Assembly: GCA_019113175.1 (NCBI GenBank)
Contig: DXHY01000001.1
Coordinates: forward strand, 1-64,000
Reading direction: 5' to 3'
From: Candidatus Eisenbergiella stercoravium
GTDB lineage: Bacteria; Bacillota; Clostridia; Lachnospirales; Lachnospiraceae
DNA: 64,000 bases
The notes under the pieces are model-generated. The model had not been told where the DNA came from. It worked only from the letters and a program-made list of their open reading frames with translations, and did no database searches. A program made the position numbers and the translations under genes. Of this stretch, positions 34,857 through 44,372 are shown in pieces; within the stretch, counting starts at the first letter, position 1, and each line of letters starts with the position of its first letter.

Positions 34857-35240
34857 TCAGACCTCTTTTATCGCCACAATCGTAAATTCTCCCGGGACCC
34901 TTTCATCCGTCCAGGCCGGATGTTCGTCGAATCTTTTCAGAGAGAATCCGCTGCCGATCACACCATTGATGACCTCACTGAGCGTATATTTCCGATAGCT
35001 GCACTTCGGCATCTTTTCCCGAATTCCCTTTTCAAAGAAACGTGCATGGGCCATCTCTCCTTCAAAAACCTCCGTGGAAAAATAGTTCATTGCAGGCATT
35101 CTGAATTCCAGCAAGTCGGCAATTTTGGTAAATGGATGGAAATCACTGCAAATCATGGTTCCTCCCGGTTTCAGAAGAGTATACATCATATCCATAAATG
35201 CGTTGATGTCATGAAAATAATGAAGGACACCGCCTTCCAT
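34857..35240 (-). pseudogene. Truncated class I SAM-dependent methyltransferase
   Basis: The 127-residue frame begins in the middle of a methyltransferase fold: MEGGVLHYFHDINAFMDMMY corresponds to strand 4 and LLKPGGTMICSDFHPF to motif III and strand 5, after which the C-terminal cap is complete (ending WTDERVPGEFTIVAIKEV). The SAM-binding motif I (E/DxGxGxG) and about 90 N-terminal residues are missing, and a terminator of the next gene lies directly upstream. No ribosome site is seen. It should be inactive unless a start and partner exist elsewhere. Confidence 0.7.
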
Positions 35241-35257
35241 AATTAGAATAAAAACTG

Positions 35258-35297
35258 TGAAAAAAGAGACCGCTCTGTTTCATCGAGACGATCTCTT
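35258..35297 (-). terminator. Terminator of the 137-residue protein gene
   Basis: AGAGATCG / CGGTCTCT stem (35289-35296 with 35265-35272, one wobble) followed on the minus strand by TTTTTT. Confidence 0.75.
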
Positions 35298-35316
35298 CTC
35301 AAATCTCAAACATCCC

Positions 35317-35730
35317 TTATACCACAACCGCCGCAAGTCCCAGCTTGCTGACGCGCATCTCTTCCACCACAATGGTATCCTTCTTCTGATGCAGCTCTTC
35401 GCTGTCAACCACCTCGTCCAGTGTATATTCCCGGTTCACGTAACCGGATTTCTTTCGTTTCCTGCCATCCGCTTCCTCCCAGACGCTCATGCGGAAATGA
35501 ACCTTCATCTTCTTCATGAAACGATAGGAAGCGCTGCCCTTTGTCAGATAAAAAAGATGGTTTTCCGGGGTGGTATCTCCGGCAACCTCCTTCAGAAAAA
35601 CACGGACGATCACTTCCCTTAATTTCTGGGGAAGTTCTTCATTTTCCGCAAGCTCCTCATATGTGGAGCGGGCGCCGATATAGATGTTGGAAATATCCTG
35701 AATCATATATTTAAAATCATTATCTGCCAT
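35317..35730 (-). CDS. Conserved hypothetical protein
   Basis: I cannot assign a function. The 137-residue soluble protein has a helical N-terminal half (IQDISNIYIGARSTYEELAE) and a strand-rich second half (LFYLTKGSASYRFMKKMKVH and GYVNREYTLDEVVDS). No signal peptide, membrane helix or cysteine pair is present. Start at 35730 follows GAGAGG; an upstream TTG is less likely. It is 82 bases after the sigma-like gene, so the two may be co-transcribed. Confidence 0.75.
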   Translation of the reverse strand: MADNDFKYMIQDISNIYIGARSTYEELAENEELPQKLREVIVRVFLKEVAGDTTPENHLFYLTKGSASYRFMKKMKVHFRMSVWEEADGRKRKKSGYVNREYTLDEVVDSEELHQKKDTIVVEEMRVSKLGLAAVVV

Positions 35731-35811
35731 ATTCCTCTCCAATCCATTTTTCCTGTCTTCAGAAAAATGCTTCCTTCCGAAACCGGCAGGGTTTCTAACA
35801 AAGGCCAGCCT

Positions 35812-36558
35812 TTAGTTTCCCGCCCTGCTGTCGATATCCTCTATGGCGTCCCCGGAAAGGTCTACCGCTTCTTTCAGATCAAAGAGGCTCATTCCGGTTT
35901 CATCCGCAAGCTCTGAAAGCGTCACCTTCCTGCCGAGGCTTTCGGCAAGCTCTCTGGCCTGATCGGCCACCCGGTTGACCTTATCCGCGATCTTCTCTCC
36001 CGTCTCCTTCTGCTGGACGTTCTCTGCAATATGGTTTTCCATGGCTTCCATGATCATGCTTCCAATCAGCCCCTCCGCTTCAGAGGCGTTCTGAACGCTC
36101 TGCAGCATTTCCACAGCCATGGCAAGCGCCACATTGCCCTCTCCGATCAGGTCCTCCAGAAGTGCGCCCTGACCCGCATACAGCTTCGCGATATCGGCTA
36201 CCTGAGGAAGATAGATTTCCGTCAGCCGCCTTTTGGCGTCTGCATCGCCCGCCATGGCAGACAGGGTAACTGCTTCTTTTTCTCCGTCTGTGAGGTCATT
36301 CAGCCCGGAAAGGCTTTCCAGCCAGGAATCCAGATAGCTGATTTCCTCCTGAGACAGGTAATCCTCCGGATTAAGAGGCTCTCCGATCCCAATTTTCTGA
36401 CCGGCGAGATAATCGAAGACCAGCTTCATCTGGTCTTCGTCAAAATGCATATCGGCAAATGCGTCCCGCACCTGCTTTTCCTGTATCAGTCCGCCCTGCT
36501 CTTTGGCAAGCTTCCTGATATTTTCAAGGCGGGCGGCAAATTCCATTTCCTGATTCAT
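35812..36558 (-). CDS. Sigma-70-like protein lacking region 4
   Basis: A 248-residue protein. The N-terminal 70 residues resemble sigma region 1.1 (ENIRKLAKEQGGLIQEKQVR). About 115-160 resembles region 2.1-2.2 (DAKRRLTEIYLPQVADIAKL, then LLEDLIGEGNVALAMAVEML), the core-polymerase-binding surface. The C-terminal part (about 200-240, LAESLGRKVTLSELADETGM) resembles region 3. The -10 recognition part (2.4) and the whole of region 4 (-35 recognition) are missing. It may therefore bind core polymerase or act as a modulator instead of a promoter-specific sigma. Start at 36558 after GGGAGC. The upstream gap is filled by a MITE-like element. Confidence 0.8.
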   Translation of the reverse strand: MNQEMEFAARLENIRKLAKEQGGLIQEKQVRDAFADMHFDEDQMKLVFDYLAGQKIGIGEPLNPEDYLSQEEISYLDSWLESLSGLNDLTDGEKEAVTLSAMAGDADAKRRLTEIYLPQVADIAKLYAGQGALLEDLIGEGNVALAMAVEMLQSVQNASEAEGLIGSMIMEAMENHIAENVQQKETGEKIADKVNRVADQARELAESLGRKVTLSELADETGMSLFDLKEAVDLSGDAIEDIDSRAGN

Positions 36559-36612
36559 ATTCTGCTCCCATCTGCGCGCTTTGGCGCAAGTGTCATCCGT
36601 TTTTATTGTTTC

Positions 36613-36799
36613 GTTACAGTTCACTCCGCGCCATTCGCAAAGCCGCGCTTCGCGCTCTCCGCTGCTTCGCAGCTACGAGAAATCGCCGTTGGCGATTTCT
36701 TGCTCATTAAACCGGCGCTCCCTTCGTCCGCTCAGAGCCAGTCATCTGTTCGTGCAAGCACAACACCTGACTGGCTCTGGCGGACGAGTGAACTGTAAC
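36613..36799. mobile_element. 187-bp MITE-like element
   Basis: GTTACAGTTCACTC (36613-36626) and its exact inverse GAGTGAACTGTAAC (36786-36799) form 14-bp terminal inverted repeats. Inside are several further palindromes, among them CAGAGCCAGTCA/TGACTGGCTCTG (near 36743-36779) and AGAAATCGC/GCGATTTCT. The flanks are ATTGTTTC on the left (36605-36612) and ATTATTTC on the right (36800-36807), a possible 8-bp target duplication with one change. No coding capacity. The right copy of the flank includes the stop codon of the rhomboid-like gene. Confidence 0.6.
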
Positions 36800-36800
36800 A

Positions 36801-37709
36801 TTATTTCACCTCATGCGGCGGTTTAATGTGCACATGGGTATACAGATGATGCTGGCAGTATTCATAGTTTCCATAGCATTTGGAACAGAAACGGAACTCA
36901 AGCGTAGGATCATCCTCCTCCGTTCTGCCGCAGACCGCGCATTTGTGTTTTGTAACACGGTTAGAGGTGCGTGTCTGCCTTCGGAATTCCTGCCGTCTTC
37001 TCATCTGCTTCGGAGACATATGGATACGGTTTCTGCTGGTAAGGAAAAATACGATAAAATTCAGCAGAGAAGAACCGATCACCACCCACGTTACAACGCC
37101 TCCGGTCAACGCGGAGAAAATCAGCAGCGCCGCATAAACGATTCCCAGCCATTTAACCTTAATGGGGATGATAAACATGAGAAGCACCTGCATATCCGGA
37201 AAAGTCGCCGCATATGCGAGAAAAATTGACATATTAATATAATAGGTGGAAAAGGCCCCGAAATAAACGGCTGTTCCGCTGTTCAGCAGGTAGACTGATT
37301 CCGCTCCAAGAGGGATCTCCGCTGCTCCGGAAATCAGGCAGAACAAAAACAGCAGTATGCTGCCCAGAATCGTAAAGAGCATGCCGGAAAACAGATATAC
37401 ATTATAACGGTAGGTCCCCCATACCCGTTCCAGCTGGGTACCGATGGAATAGTAAAATACCAGCGTGATCAGAACGAAAAAGATATTTGAGGTATCCGGC
37501 GGAATGATGACCCAGGTAATAAGCCTCCACACCTGGCCGTGCATGAATATTTTATAGGGGTCCAGCGTGAGATAGCCGAGAAATGGGGAATTGATGATAT
37601 AAATCAGATATCCCACCGCATAGCAGATTACCAGGTACAGAGAAAGATTCGGGATAGCATATTTGCCGAACTTCCTTTCAAATTTATTGGAAAAACCGTT
37701 TCCCATCAT
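36801..37709 (-). CDS. Rhomboid-like membrane protein with C-terminal zinc ribbon, probably not a protease
   Basis: A 302-residue protein with about six membrane helices (30-225). GQVWRLITWVIIPP and ERVWGTYRYNVYLFSG match the rhomboid/Derlin-type W-R-x-x-T and E-x-x-W-G patterns. The catalytic GxSG serine and the His in the last helix are not seen, so it should be a pseudo-rhomboid. The C-terminus carries CAVCG and CSKCYG with a further CQHHLYTH, a possible zinc ribbon in the cytoplasm. Function unknown. ATG at 37709 follows GGAG. Confidence 0.8.
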   Translation of the reverse strand: MMGNGFSNKFERKFGKYAIPNLSLYLVICYAVGYLIYIINSPFLGYLTLDPYKIFMHGQVWRLITWVIIPPDTSNIFFVLITLVFYYSIGTQLERVWGTYRYNVYLFSGMLFTILGSILLFLFCLISGAAEIPLGAESVYLLNSGTAVYFGAFSTYYINMSIFLAYAATFPDMQVLLMFIIPIKVKWLGIVYAALLIFSALTGGVVTWVVIGSSLLNFIVFFLTSRNRIHMSPKQMRRRQEFRRQTRTSNRVTKHKCAVCGRTEEDDPTLEFRFCSKCYGNYEYCQHHLYTHVHIKPPHEVK

Positions 37710-37958
37710 AATTCTTAACTCCTTTGTCCGCGTCCTGCGCGTGATTCTTCAGTCATTTTATCATCCTGGCCCCCAAAAGTAAACGGACGCTTTGCCGATT
37801 TAAGAAAAGTTATAAAAACTTAATATTTTCCGTTTTTTTCAAAAATGAGCCGAACCGCTGCACATAAATGGCGCTCCGTAAGCGGATTCTGTGAATCTGT
37901 AAACGTTCTGCACAATCAGTTATGGAAAAGGCGGAGCGTTTTTTAACAGGTTCTTTAG

Positions 37959-37987
37959 TTGCTTTTCCTGAAACTGTGTCGTATAAT
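37959..37987 (+). promoter_or_regulatory. Promoter of the acyl-CoA dehydratase activase gene
   Basis: TTGCTT (37959-37964) and TATAAT (37982-37987), 17 bases apart. In the 331-base gap 37710-38040 there is also a possible terminator-like pair CGCTCCG/CGGAGCG (37871-37878 with 37931-37938) followed by TTTTTT. Nothing coding is visible there. Confidence 0.65.
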
Positions 37988-38040
37988 GTAACAGTTAGTC
38001 GAAAACACATTTAATAAGAAGAAAGGAAGAAAAAGGCAAT

Positions 38041-41000
38041 ATGAGCAACATGAATCCCTCCCTTTCCGAAGGCGGAAAGTTTTACAGTCTTGGAATCGAC
38101 ATCGGTTCCACCACAGTAAAGATCGCCATCCTGGATGAAGCGCACAACATCCTTTTTTCCGATTATAAAAGGCATTTTGCAAATATACAGGAAACCCTGA
38201 CCGAGCTTCTTCAGGAGAGCTGGCAGAAGCTGGGTGATCTGACCCTGCATCCCATGATCACCGGCTCCGGCGGCCTGACCCTTGCAAACCATCTGGGCGT
38301 CCCCTTTGTGCAGGAGGTTATCTCCGTTTCCACGGCCCTGCAGGAGCTGGCTCCGAAAACGGACGTGGCGATCGAGCTTGGCGGCGAGGACGCGAAGATT
38401 ATCTATTTTGAAAACGGAAACGTGGAGCAGCGGATGAACGGCATCTGCGCCGGAGGAACCGGCTCCTTTATCGACCAGATGGCATCTCTGCTGCAGACCG
38501 ATGCGGCGGGGCTGAACGAATATGCAAAGGATTACAAGTCTCTGTATACCATTGCGGCCCGCTGCGGCGTATTTGCGAAGTCGGACATTCAGCCGCTGAT
38601 CAACGACGGCGCGACCAAGGAGGATCTTGCGGCATCCATTTTCCAGGCAGTGGTCAATCAGACCATCAGCGGCCTGGCCTGCGGAAAGCCGATCCGCGGA
38701 CATGTGGCATTTCTGGGAGGACCGCTTCATTTCCTCTCAGAGCTGAAAAGAGCGTTCATCCGTACGCTGAAGCTGGATGAAGAACATACCATTGAACTGG
38801 ACAATTCTCATCTGTTTGCCGCTATTGGATCTGCCATGAATTCCAAAGAGGATGTGGCCTTTTCCATGAAGGACATGATCGATAAGCTGTCCGGCGGCAT
38901 AAAAATGGAGTTTGAGGTGGCCCGTATGGAGCCTCTGTTCGCCTCCGAGGAGGAGTACGAGGAATTCCGGAACCGCCACGACAGCCACTGTGTGAAGACG
39001 GCTCCTCTGGAGGATTACGCAGGCAACTGCTTCCTCGGCATCGACGCGGGAAGCACCACCACGAAGGTAGCCCTGGTGGGCGAGGATGGCTCTCTTCTGT
39101 ATTCCTTCTACAGCAACAATAACGGAAGCCCGTTAAAGACCGCCATCGGCGCGATTCAGGATATCTATTCTCAGCTGCCGAAGGGGGTGCGGATCGTGCG
39201 CTCCTGCTCCACCGGTTACGGAGAGGCTCTGATGAAGGCTGCTTTCCTGCTGGACGACGGTGAGGTGGAAACGGTAGCCCATTATCATGCCGCCGCTTTC
39301 TTCGATCCGAAGGTGGACTGCATCCTGGATATCGGCGGACAGGACATGAAGTGCATCAAGATCAAAAACGGCACGGTGGACAGCGTGCAGCTGAACGAGG
39401 CCTGCTCCTCCGGCTGCGGCTCCTTCATCGAAACCTTTGCAAAATCTCTGAATTACAGTGTGCAGGATTTCGCAAAGGCGGCTCTTTTTGCCAAACATCC
39501 CATCGATCTGGGAACCCGCTGCACTGTTTTCATGAATTCCAAGGTAAAGCAGGCGCAGAAGGAAGGCGCGGAGGTGTCCGATATTTCGGCCGGGCTCGCC
39601 TATTCCGTCATCAAGAACGCGCTGTTTAAGGTAATCAAGGTATCCGATGCCTCCGAGCTGGGAAGCCAGATCGTGGTACAGGGAGGAACCTTCTATAATG
39701 ATGCGGTTCTCAGAAGCTTTGAAAAGATTGCAAACTGCGAGGCGATCCGTCCGGATATCGCCGGAATCATGGGCGCCTTCGGCGCTGCCCTGATCGCCCG
39801 GGACAACTATACCACCGGCTATCAGACCACCATGCTCACCATCGACCAGATCAATGCTCTGGAATTTGAAACCAGCATGGCGAAGTGTAAGGGCTGCACC
39901 AACAACTGCCGTCTGACCATCAACCGGTTTTCCGGCGGCCGTCAGTATATTTCCGGCAACCGCTGCGAGCGGGGGCTGGGAAAGCCGAAGAATCCCAGTC
40001 AGGTGCCCAACCTGTTTGAGTATAAGCTGAAGCGGCTGTTTTCCTATGAGCCGCTGTCCGCTGATAAGGCCTGGCGTGGCCGGGTAGGCATTCCCAGAGT
40101 GCTGAACATGTATGAGAACTATCCGTTCTGGTATACTTTTTTCACAAAGCTCGGATATCAGGTGGTTCTCTCCCCCAGCTCCACCCATGCCATTTATGAG
40201 CTCGGTATCGAGTCCATCCCCAGTGAATCGGAGTGTTATCCGGCCAAGCTGGCCCATGGACATGTGGCCTGGCTGATTAAGCAGAATGTGGATTTCATCT
40301 TCTATCCCGCTCTGTTCTATGAAAGAAACGAGACAGAAGGGGCGAACAACCACTACAATTGCCCCATCGTCACCTCCTATTCGGAAAACATCAAGAACAA
40401 TGTGGAGGAAATCGGACGCGGCGAAGCGGTGCTGCGCAATCCCTTCATGGCCTTTACCAGTCTGGAGATCGCTACGGATGCTCTGATTCAGGAATTTAAG
40501 GAGCTTCCTGCCGAAGAGGTCCGCCGGGCGGCTGCAGCCGGCTGGGAGGAAATGGCGGCCTCCCATGAGGATATTAAGAAAAAAGGCGAGGAAGTCATCG
40601 ACTGGCTTGAGAAAAACCATAAGCAGGGCATCGTCCTCGCAGGACGTCCCTATCATCTGGACCCGGAGATCAACCACGGCATTCCGGAGCTGATCACCTC
40701 TTATGGTCTGGCTGTCCTCACAGAGGATTCCGTTGCCCACCTGGGCAAGGTGGACCGTCCGCTCATCGTTTCTGACCAGTGGATGTATCATTCCAGGCTT
40801 TACGCGGCGGCGGCTTATGTGCGCACCAGGGATGATCTGAACCTGATTCAGCTCAACTCCTTCGGCTGCGGTCTGGATGCGGTGACCACCGACCAGGTGA
40901 ACGACATCCTCTCCGGCTCCGGGAAGATTTATACCTGCCTGAAGATTGACGAGGTAAGCAATCTGGGTGCGGCGAGAATCCGTATCCGTTCTCTGCTTGC

Positions 41001-42435
41001 CGCGATCCGGGAAAAGGAAAAGAAGCACGAAAAGCGGAAAATCCACTCCACGAAGCTTGACCGTGTGGTTTTCACAGAGGAGATGCGCAAAGAATATACC
41101 ATTCTCTGTCCGCAGATGTCCCCCATTCATTTTGAACTGCTTGAGCCGGTTTTCAATGCCTGCGGTTACCACGTGGAGGTCATGAATAATGACAACCGCC
41201 GCGCGGTGGACATGGGACTGAAATATGTGAACAATGATGCCTGCTATCCTTCCCTGATCGTTGTGGGACAGATCATGGACGCGCTGCTTTCCGGAAAATA
41301 TGATGTGAATAAGGTGGCTGTAGTCATGACTCAGACCGGCGGAGGCTGCCGGGCCACCAACTATGTAGGCTTCATCCGCCGCGCGCTGGAAAAGGCCGGC
41401 ATGGAGCAGGTACCGGTCATCTCCATCAATATGGCAGGAATCGAAACCAATCCGGGCTTCAAGCTGACTCCAAACCTGCTGATCCGGGCGGTCTACGGTG
41501 CCGTGTTCGGAGATATCTTCATGCGCTGCGTTTATCGGATGCGGCCCTATGAGCTGACTCCCGGCAGCGTTGAGGACTGCCACCGGAAATGGGTGGACAG
41601 ATGCGTTGCCTTCCTGACCTCAAAACGTCCCGGCATTCCGACATTCTTTAAGATGTGCCGGCAGATGATCGAAGACTTTGACAACATTCCGATTTCGGAT
41701 GTTCCCAAGCCCCGTGTCGGCATTGTAGGTGAGATTCTGGTGAAATTTGCTCCCGCCGCCAACAATCATCTGGTAGAGCTTCTGGAGGCGGAAGGCGCGG
41801 AAGCGGTTGTTCCGGATCTTCTGGACTTCATGTTCTACTGCTTCTACAACCAGCTTTACAAGGCAGACCATCTGGGAACCAGTAAAAAGACGGCCTTTAT
41901 CGCAAAGGCGGGCATCCGGGCCATGGAATGGATGCGTTCCGGAGCGAGAAAAGCCTTTGAGAAGTCGAAGCATTTCCATGCGCCCACAAGGATCGAGACC
42001 ATCGCTTCCTATGCGGAGCCCATCGTTTCCATAGGAAATCAGACGGGTGAAGGATGGTTCCTCACCGGAGAGATGGTGGAGCTGATCAAGAGCGGTACCA
42101 ACAATATCGTCTGCACCCAACCCTTCGGCTGTCTGCCGAACCACGTGGTGGGCAAAGGTGTGATCAAGGAGCTGCGCAGACGGTATCCCAAGTCCAACGT
42201 TGTCGCCATCGATTACGATCCCGGCGCCAGCGAGGTAAATCAGCTGAACCGTATCAAGCTGATGCTCTCCACAGCGCAGAAAAACCTGAAAAAGGAGCTG
42301 GAGGAATCCGGGCAGTTAAAGTCCGTGCACAAGCCCGTACAGGATCAGAATACATCTGCGCAGGAGTTTTCTCAGAAGAATGACTCCAATACCATACAGG
42401 AAAGCCTGGCTGAGGATGAAAGAACCTCCGCCTGA
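38041..42435 (+). CDS. Acyl-CoA dehydratase activase fusion (two BadFG domains, DUF2229 and HgdB-like region)
   Basis: A 1464-residue protein of the 2-hydroxyacyl-CoA dehydratase activase family. Two ASKHA/BadFG ATPase modules are present: the first near 15-270 ([38 protein letters not shown]), the second near 330-595 ([36 protein letters not shown]). The Cys residues in these motifs are the likely [4Fe-4S] ligands. A Cys-rich linker ([12 protein letters not shown]) leads into a DUF2229 region and an HgdB/FldC-like C-terminal part with [10 protein letters not shown] and NNDACYPS. Such large fusions occur in anaerobic Firmicutes; the substrate is unknown. It stands alone with its own promoter and terminator, so it may activate an unlinked dehydratase. 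Confidence 0.9.
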   Translation: MSNMNPSLSEGGKFYSLGIDIGSTTVKIAILDEAHNILFSDYKRHFANIQETLTELLQESWQKLGDLTLHPMITGSGGLTLANHLGVPFVQEVISVSTALQELAPKTDVAIELGGEDAKIIYFENGNVEQRMNGICAGGTGSFIDQMASLLQTDAAGLNEYAKDYKSLYTIAARCGVFAKSDIQPLINDGATKEDLAASIFQAVVNQTISGLACGKPIRGHVAFLGGPLHFLSELKRAFIRTLKLDEEHTIELDNSHLFAAIGSAMNSKEDVAFSMKDMIDKLSGGIKMEFEVARMEPLFASEEEYEEFRNRHDSHCVKTAPLEDYAGNCFLGIDAGSTTTKVALVGEDGSLLYSFYSNNNGSPLKTAIGAIQDIYSQLPKGVRIVRSCSTGYGEALMKAAFLLDDGEVETVAHYHAAAFFDPKVDCILDIGGQDMKCIKIKNGTVDSVQLNEACSSGCGSFIETFAKSLNYSVQDFAKAALFAKHPIDLGTRCTVFMNSKVKQAQKEGAEVSDISAGLAYSVIKNALFKVIKVSDASELGSQIVVQGGTFYNDAVLRSFEKIANCEAIRPDIAGIMGAFGAALIARDNYTTGYQTTMLTIDQINALEFETSMAKCKGCTNNCRLTINRFSGGRQYISGNRCERGLGKPKNPSQVPNLFEYKLKRLFSYEPLSADKAWRGRVGIPRVLNMYENYPFWYTFFTKLGYQVVLSPSSTHAIYELGIESIPSESECYPAKLAHGHVAWLIKQNVDFIFYPALFYERNETEGANNHYNCPIVTSYSENIKNNVEEIGRGEAVLRNPFMAFTSLEIATDALIQEFKELPAEEVRRAAAAGWEEMAASHEDIKKKGEEVIDWLEKNHKQGIVLAGRPYHLDPEINHGIPELITSYGLAVLTEDSVAHLGKVDRPLIVSDQWMYHSRLYAAAAYVRTRDDLNLIQLNSFGCGLDAVTTDQVNDILSGSGKIYTCLKIDEVSNLGAARIRIRSLLAAIREKEKKHEKRKIHSTKLDRVVFTEEMRKEYTILCPQMSPIHFELLEPVFNACGYHVEVMNNDNRRAVDMGLKYVNNDACYPSLIVVGQIMDALLSGKYDVNKVAVVMTQTGGGCRATNYVGFIRRALEKAGMEQVPVISINMAGIETNPGFKLTPNLLIRAVYGAVFGDIFMRCVYRMRPYELTPGSVEDCHRKWVDRCVAFLTSKRPGIPTFFKMCRQMIEDFDNIPISDVPKPRVGIVGEILVKFAPAANNHLVELLEAEGAEAVVPDLLDFMFYCFYNQLYKADHLGTSKKTAFIAKAGIRAMEWMRSGARKAFEKSKHFHAPTRIETIASYAEPIVSIGNQTGEGWFLTGEMVELIKSGTNNIVCTQPFGCLPNHVVGKGVIKELRRRYPKSNVVAIDYDPGASEVNQLNRIKLMLSTAQKNLKKELEESGQLKSVHKPVQDQNTSAQEFSQKNDSNTIQESLAEDERTSA

Positions 42436-42477
42436 CGACAGCTGCACTGAAACGGCTGAGCTGAAAATTCTGCTGTC

Positions 42478-42551
42478 AAAACCGCCGGTGTTTTCCCCTC
42501 TTTCTTTATGAAAGGGGGTTGGAAATACCGGCGGTTTGTGTTATTCTGTGG
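42478..42551 (+). terminator. Terminator of the activase fusion gene
   Basis: AAACCGCCGGT / ACCGGCGGTTT (42479-42489 with 42537-42547), with a second inner hairpin of CCCCTCTTTC type, then TTTGTGTTATT. Confidence 0.75.
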
Positions 42552-42597
42552 TGGAGTTACATAAAATGATCTGTACTCTGGAAAGGATGGTTTTACC

Positions 42598-43755
42598 ATG
42601 AAAATAAGAATTGTTTCTGCAGTGCTTGCGGCGTGCCTGATATTCGGTACTCCTCTTCCGCTGTCAGCCGCGCAGGCATTGCCCGCCGGCGGGATTACAA
42701 CCACCGTCTCCGACGGCAGATATATTGATTCCAATTGGATGAATCAGGCGCTCGTCCTGACTTATGAGGGACAGAGCTGGGCGATGGGGCTGAACCTCCT
42801 TGGCGATTATCCTGTTTTTCTCTCTGACGACGGAGGCGCAAGGCAGTGTGTGATCGGTGACAGCGCTGTGATCGATGTTTTCCTCTCCGCCATCAACGAG
42901 CAGCTTAAAGGTCAGGTCTTTCAAAGTGATACACCGATTTTTGATACGGGTACAGGGAGCTATATTTATAATTCCGGACAGACCTACTATCAGCTGAATG
43001 ACAATGTGAAGGTATGGATTCTGACCACGCTTCAGCAGCAGTTTGCCGCCGGAAAGCCCCAGACGCTCACTCTGGAACTGACAGACGGATATCTGACCCC
43101 TGTAGTAACGGAGGGAACGCTGACATACAGTCCGGATTTCGTGCTGGCCGGTACCTGTACCACCAGCTTTTCAACCAGCTCCTCCAACCGGATCAATAAC
43201 ATTGAGGTGGCAGCAGGCCATCTGAACAACCTGCTTGTCATGCCCGGCCAGGAAATTTCCGTCAGTGATACCATAAAGCCCCGTACCACGGCAAACGGTT
43301 ATAAATCCGCCGGTGCCTATCTGAACGGCAGGACCGTTCCCGCCATCGGCGGCGGCATCTGTCAGGTGTCCTCCACCGTCTACAACGCGGTGAAAAACGC
43401 CGGCCTTACGGTTCTGGAGCGGCATCCCCACAGCATGCCTGTTCATTATCTTCCGCTCGGTCTGGACGCGGCCATTTCCGCCGGGACAAAGGATCTGCGG
43501 TTTCGGAACGACTACTCCGCTCCTGTCATCCTGCAGGCCTATACGGAGGGGAAAAACCTTATCGTGAACTGTCTGGTCTGGAATCACGACCTGAACGGAC
43601 GTACCTTTAAACTCTGGTCCAAAGAAACCGGAAGCCTTTCCGCAAAGACCTACTTTACCACCTATCAGGACGGCGTGGAGGTCAGCACGGAATATGTGGG
43701 CGCATCCTATTACATGGCGCCAAAGCCCGCGGATTCCGACGCGGAGGATGAATAA
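42598..43755 (+). CDS. Secreted VanW family protein
   Basis: A 385-residue exported protein. The signal peptide (MKIRIVSAVLAACLIFGTPL...) is cleaved near ALSAAQA. The N-terminal mature part has a PG_binding_4-like fold; the VanW domain (about 185-310) shows TSFSTSSSNRINNIEVAAGH then LNNLLVMPGQEISVSD, AGAYLNGRTVPAIGGGICQV and SSTVYNAV. VanW proteins are common in Gram-positive cell-wall contexts and their role is not defined; the Cys in GGGICQ is conserved. It is not near vancomycin-resistance genes. The acidic C-terminus ends DSDAEDE. Confidence 0.9.
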   Translation: MKIRIVSAVLAACLIFGTPLPLSAAQALPAGGITTTVSDGRYIDSNWMNQALVLTYEGQSWAMGLNLLGDYPVFLSDDGGARQCVIGDSAVIDVFLSAINEQLKGQVFQSDTPIFDTGTGSYIYNSGQTYYQLNDNVKVWILTTLQQQFAAGKPQTLTLELTDGYLTPVVTEGTLTYSPDFVLAGTCTTSFSTSSSNRINNIEVAAGHLNNLLVMPGQEISVSDTIKPRTTANGYKSAGAYLNGRTVPAIGGGICQVSSTVYNAVKNAGLTVLERHPHSMPVHYLPLGLDAAISAGTKDLRFRNDYSAPVILQAYTEGKNLIVNCLVWNHDLNGRTFKLWSKETGSLSAKTYFTTYQDGVEVSTEYVGASYYMAPKPADSDAEDE

Positions 43756-43771
43756 TAATAAATAAGTAGTG

Positions 43772-43818
43772 AAAAACCGGAGGAACTGGCAAAAACTGAA
43801 GCCAGACCTCCGGTTTTG
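43772..43818. terminator. Bidirectional terminator between vanW-like and the coiled-coil gene
   Basis: AAAACCGGAGG...GGC and GCC...CCTCCGGTTTT form a long stem (43773-43788 with 43801-43817) followed by T-runs on both strands. Confidence 0.8.
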
Positions 43819-43891
43819 TATAGTTTTTATGACCGGAACGCAATTCTCTCTTTCCGGTATTTTCATCGGGAGAAATTCCTCCACAGATATT

Positions 43892-44137
43892 CTATGCAAT
43901 ATTTGCGGTTTCCGTACTGCTCTCCTGTGTGCGGATATGCTCCAGTACCTCCTCCACGGAGACACCTGCTTCATCCAGCGCATCGGAAAGCTTTTCAAGC
44001 TCCTGTCTCTTCTGCTCCTCCAGCAGTCCCTGAAGCTCTTCATACAGCTCCTGTGTCCTGTTTTCCAGGTTATAGATGGACTGCTGGGTTTCGCGGATTC
44101 TTTCTTCCAGCGTCAGCTTTTTTCTTCCTCTCGGCAT
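43892..44137 (-). CDS. Small coiled-coil protein, unknown
   Basis: An 81-residue charged protein: a basic N-terminus MPRGRKKLTLEERIRETQQS followed by a long heptad-like helix (IYNLENRTQELYEELQGLLE). It may be a cytoplasmic dimer with DNA or RNA affinity at its basic end; no family is recognised. Start at 44137 follows GGAGG, itself immediately after a GC hairpin. The frame continues upstream to 44251 without a ribosome site. Confidence 0.72.
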   Translation of the reverse strand: MPRGRKKLTLEERIRETQQSIYNLENRTQELYEELQGLLEEQKRQELEKLSDALDEAGVSVEEVLEHIRTQESSTETANIA

Positions 44138-44154
44138 AGACCTGTCCTCCTGTT

Positions 44155-44250
44155 CCGCCGCCGCAGACGGCAAGCATCCCATGAAAGAACGGCAGGAACC
44201 GTTCTTTGGCACGGTTCGTACCGGGTTCATGTTCCGCCGCGCAGGCGGCA
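44155..44250. repeat. Two GCCGC/GCGGC hairpins upstream of the coiled-coil gene
   Basis: GTTCCGCCGCCGCAGACGGC (near 44152-44171) and GTTCCGCCGCGCAGGCGGCA (44231-44250) are similar units about 79 bases apart, separated by another inverted repeat, GAACGGT...ACCGTTC type (around 44188-44206). The unit nearest the gene is followed directly by its ribosome site, as before glyS and era. Confidence 0.5.
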
Positions 44251-44372
44251 TTCAATGTTTCCGGGCATGAGGGCGCATTGGCAGCAACATGTCCCTGTTC
44301 CTGTATAAAAGTATATGAAAACAGGATGGAAAATATTCACAGGAACAGGTTTTTCTGGAAGAATACATCATC

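Noticed and set aside
39133-41583. 816-codon minus-strand frame opposite the activase fusion
   Set aside because: Antisense shadow; no ribosome site and no recognisable protein features.
42598-43755. Glycopeptide resistance locus because of the VanW protein
   Set aside because: VanW proteins are widespread without resistance, and no vanHAX-type genes or linked two-component system occur next to it.
25385-44250. CRISPR-like repeats
   Set aside because: The short GC hairpin units are few, irregular in spacing and located before genes; there is no regular repeat-spacer array or cas gene.
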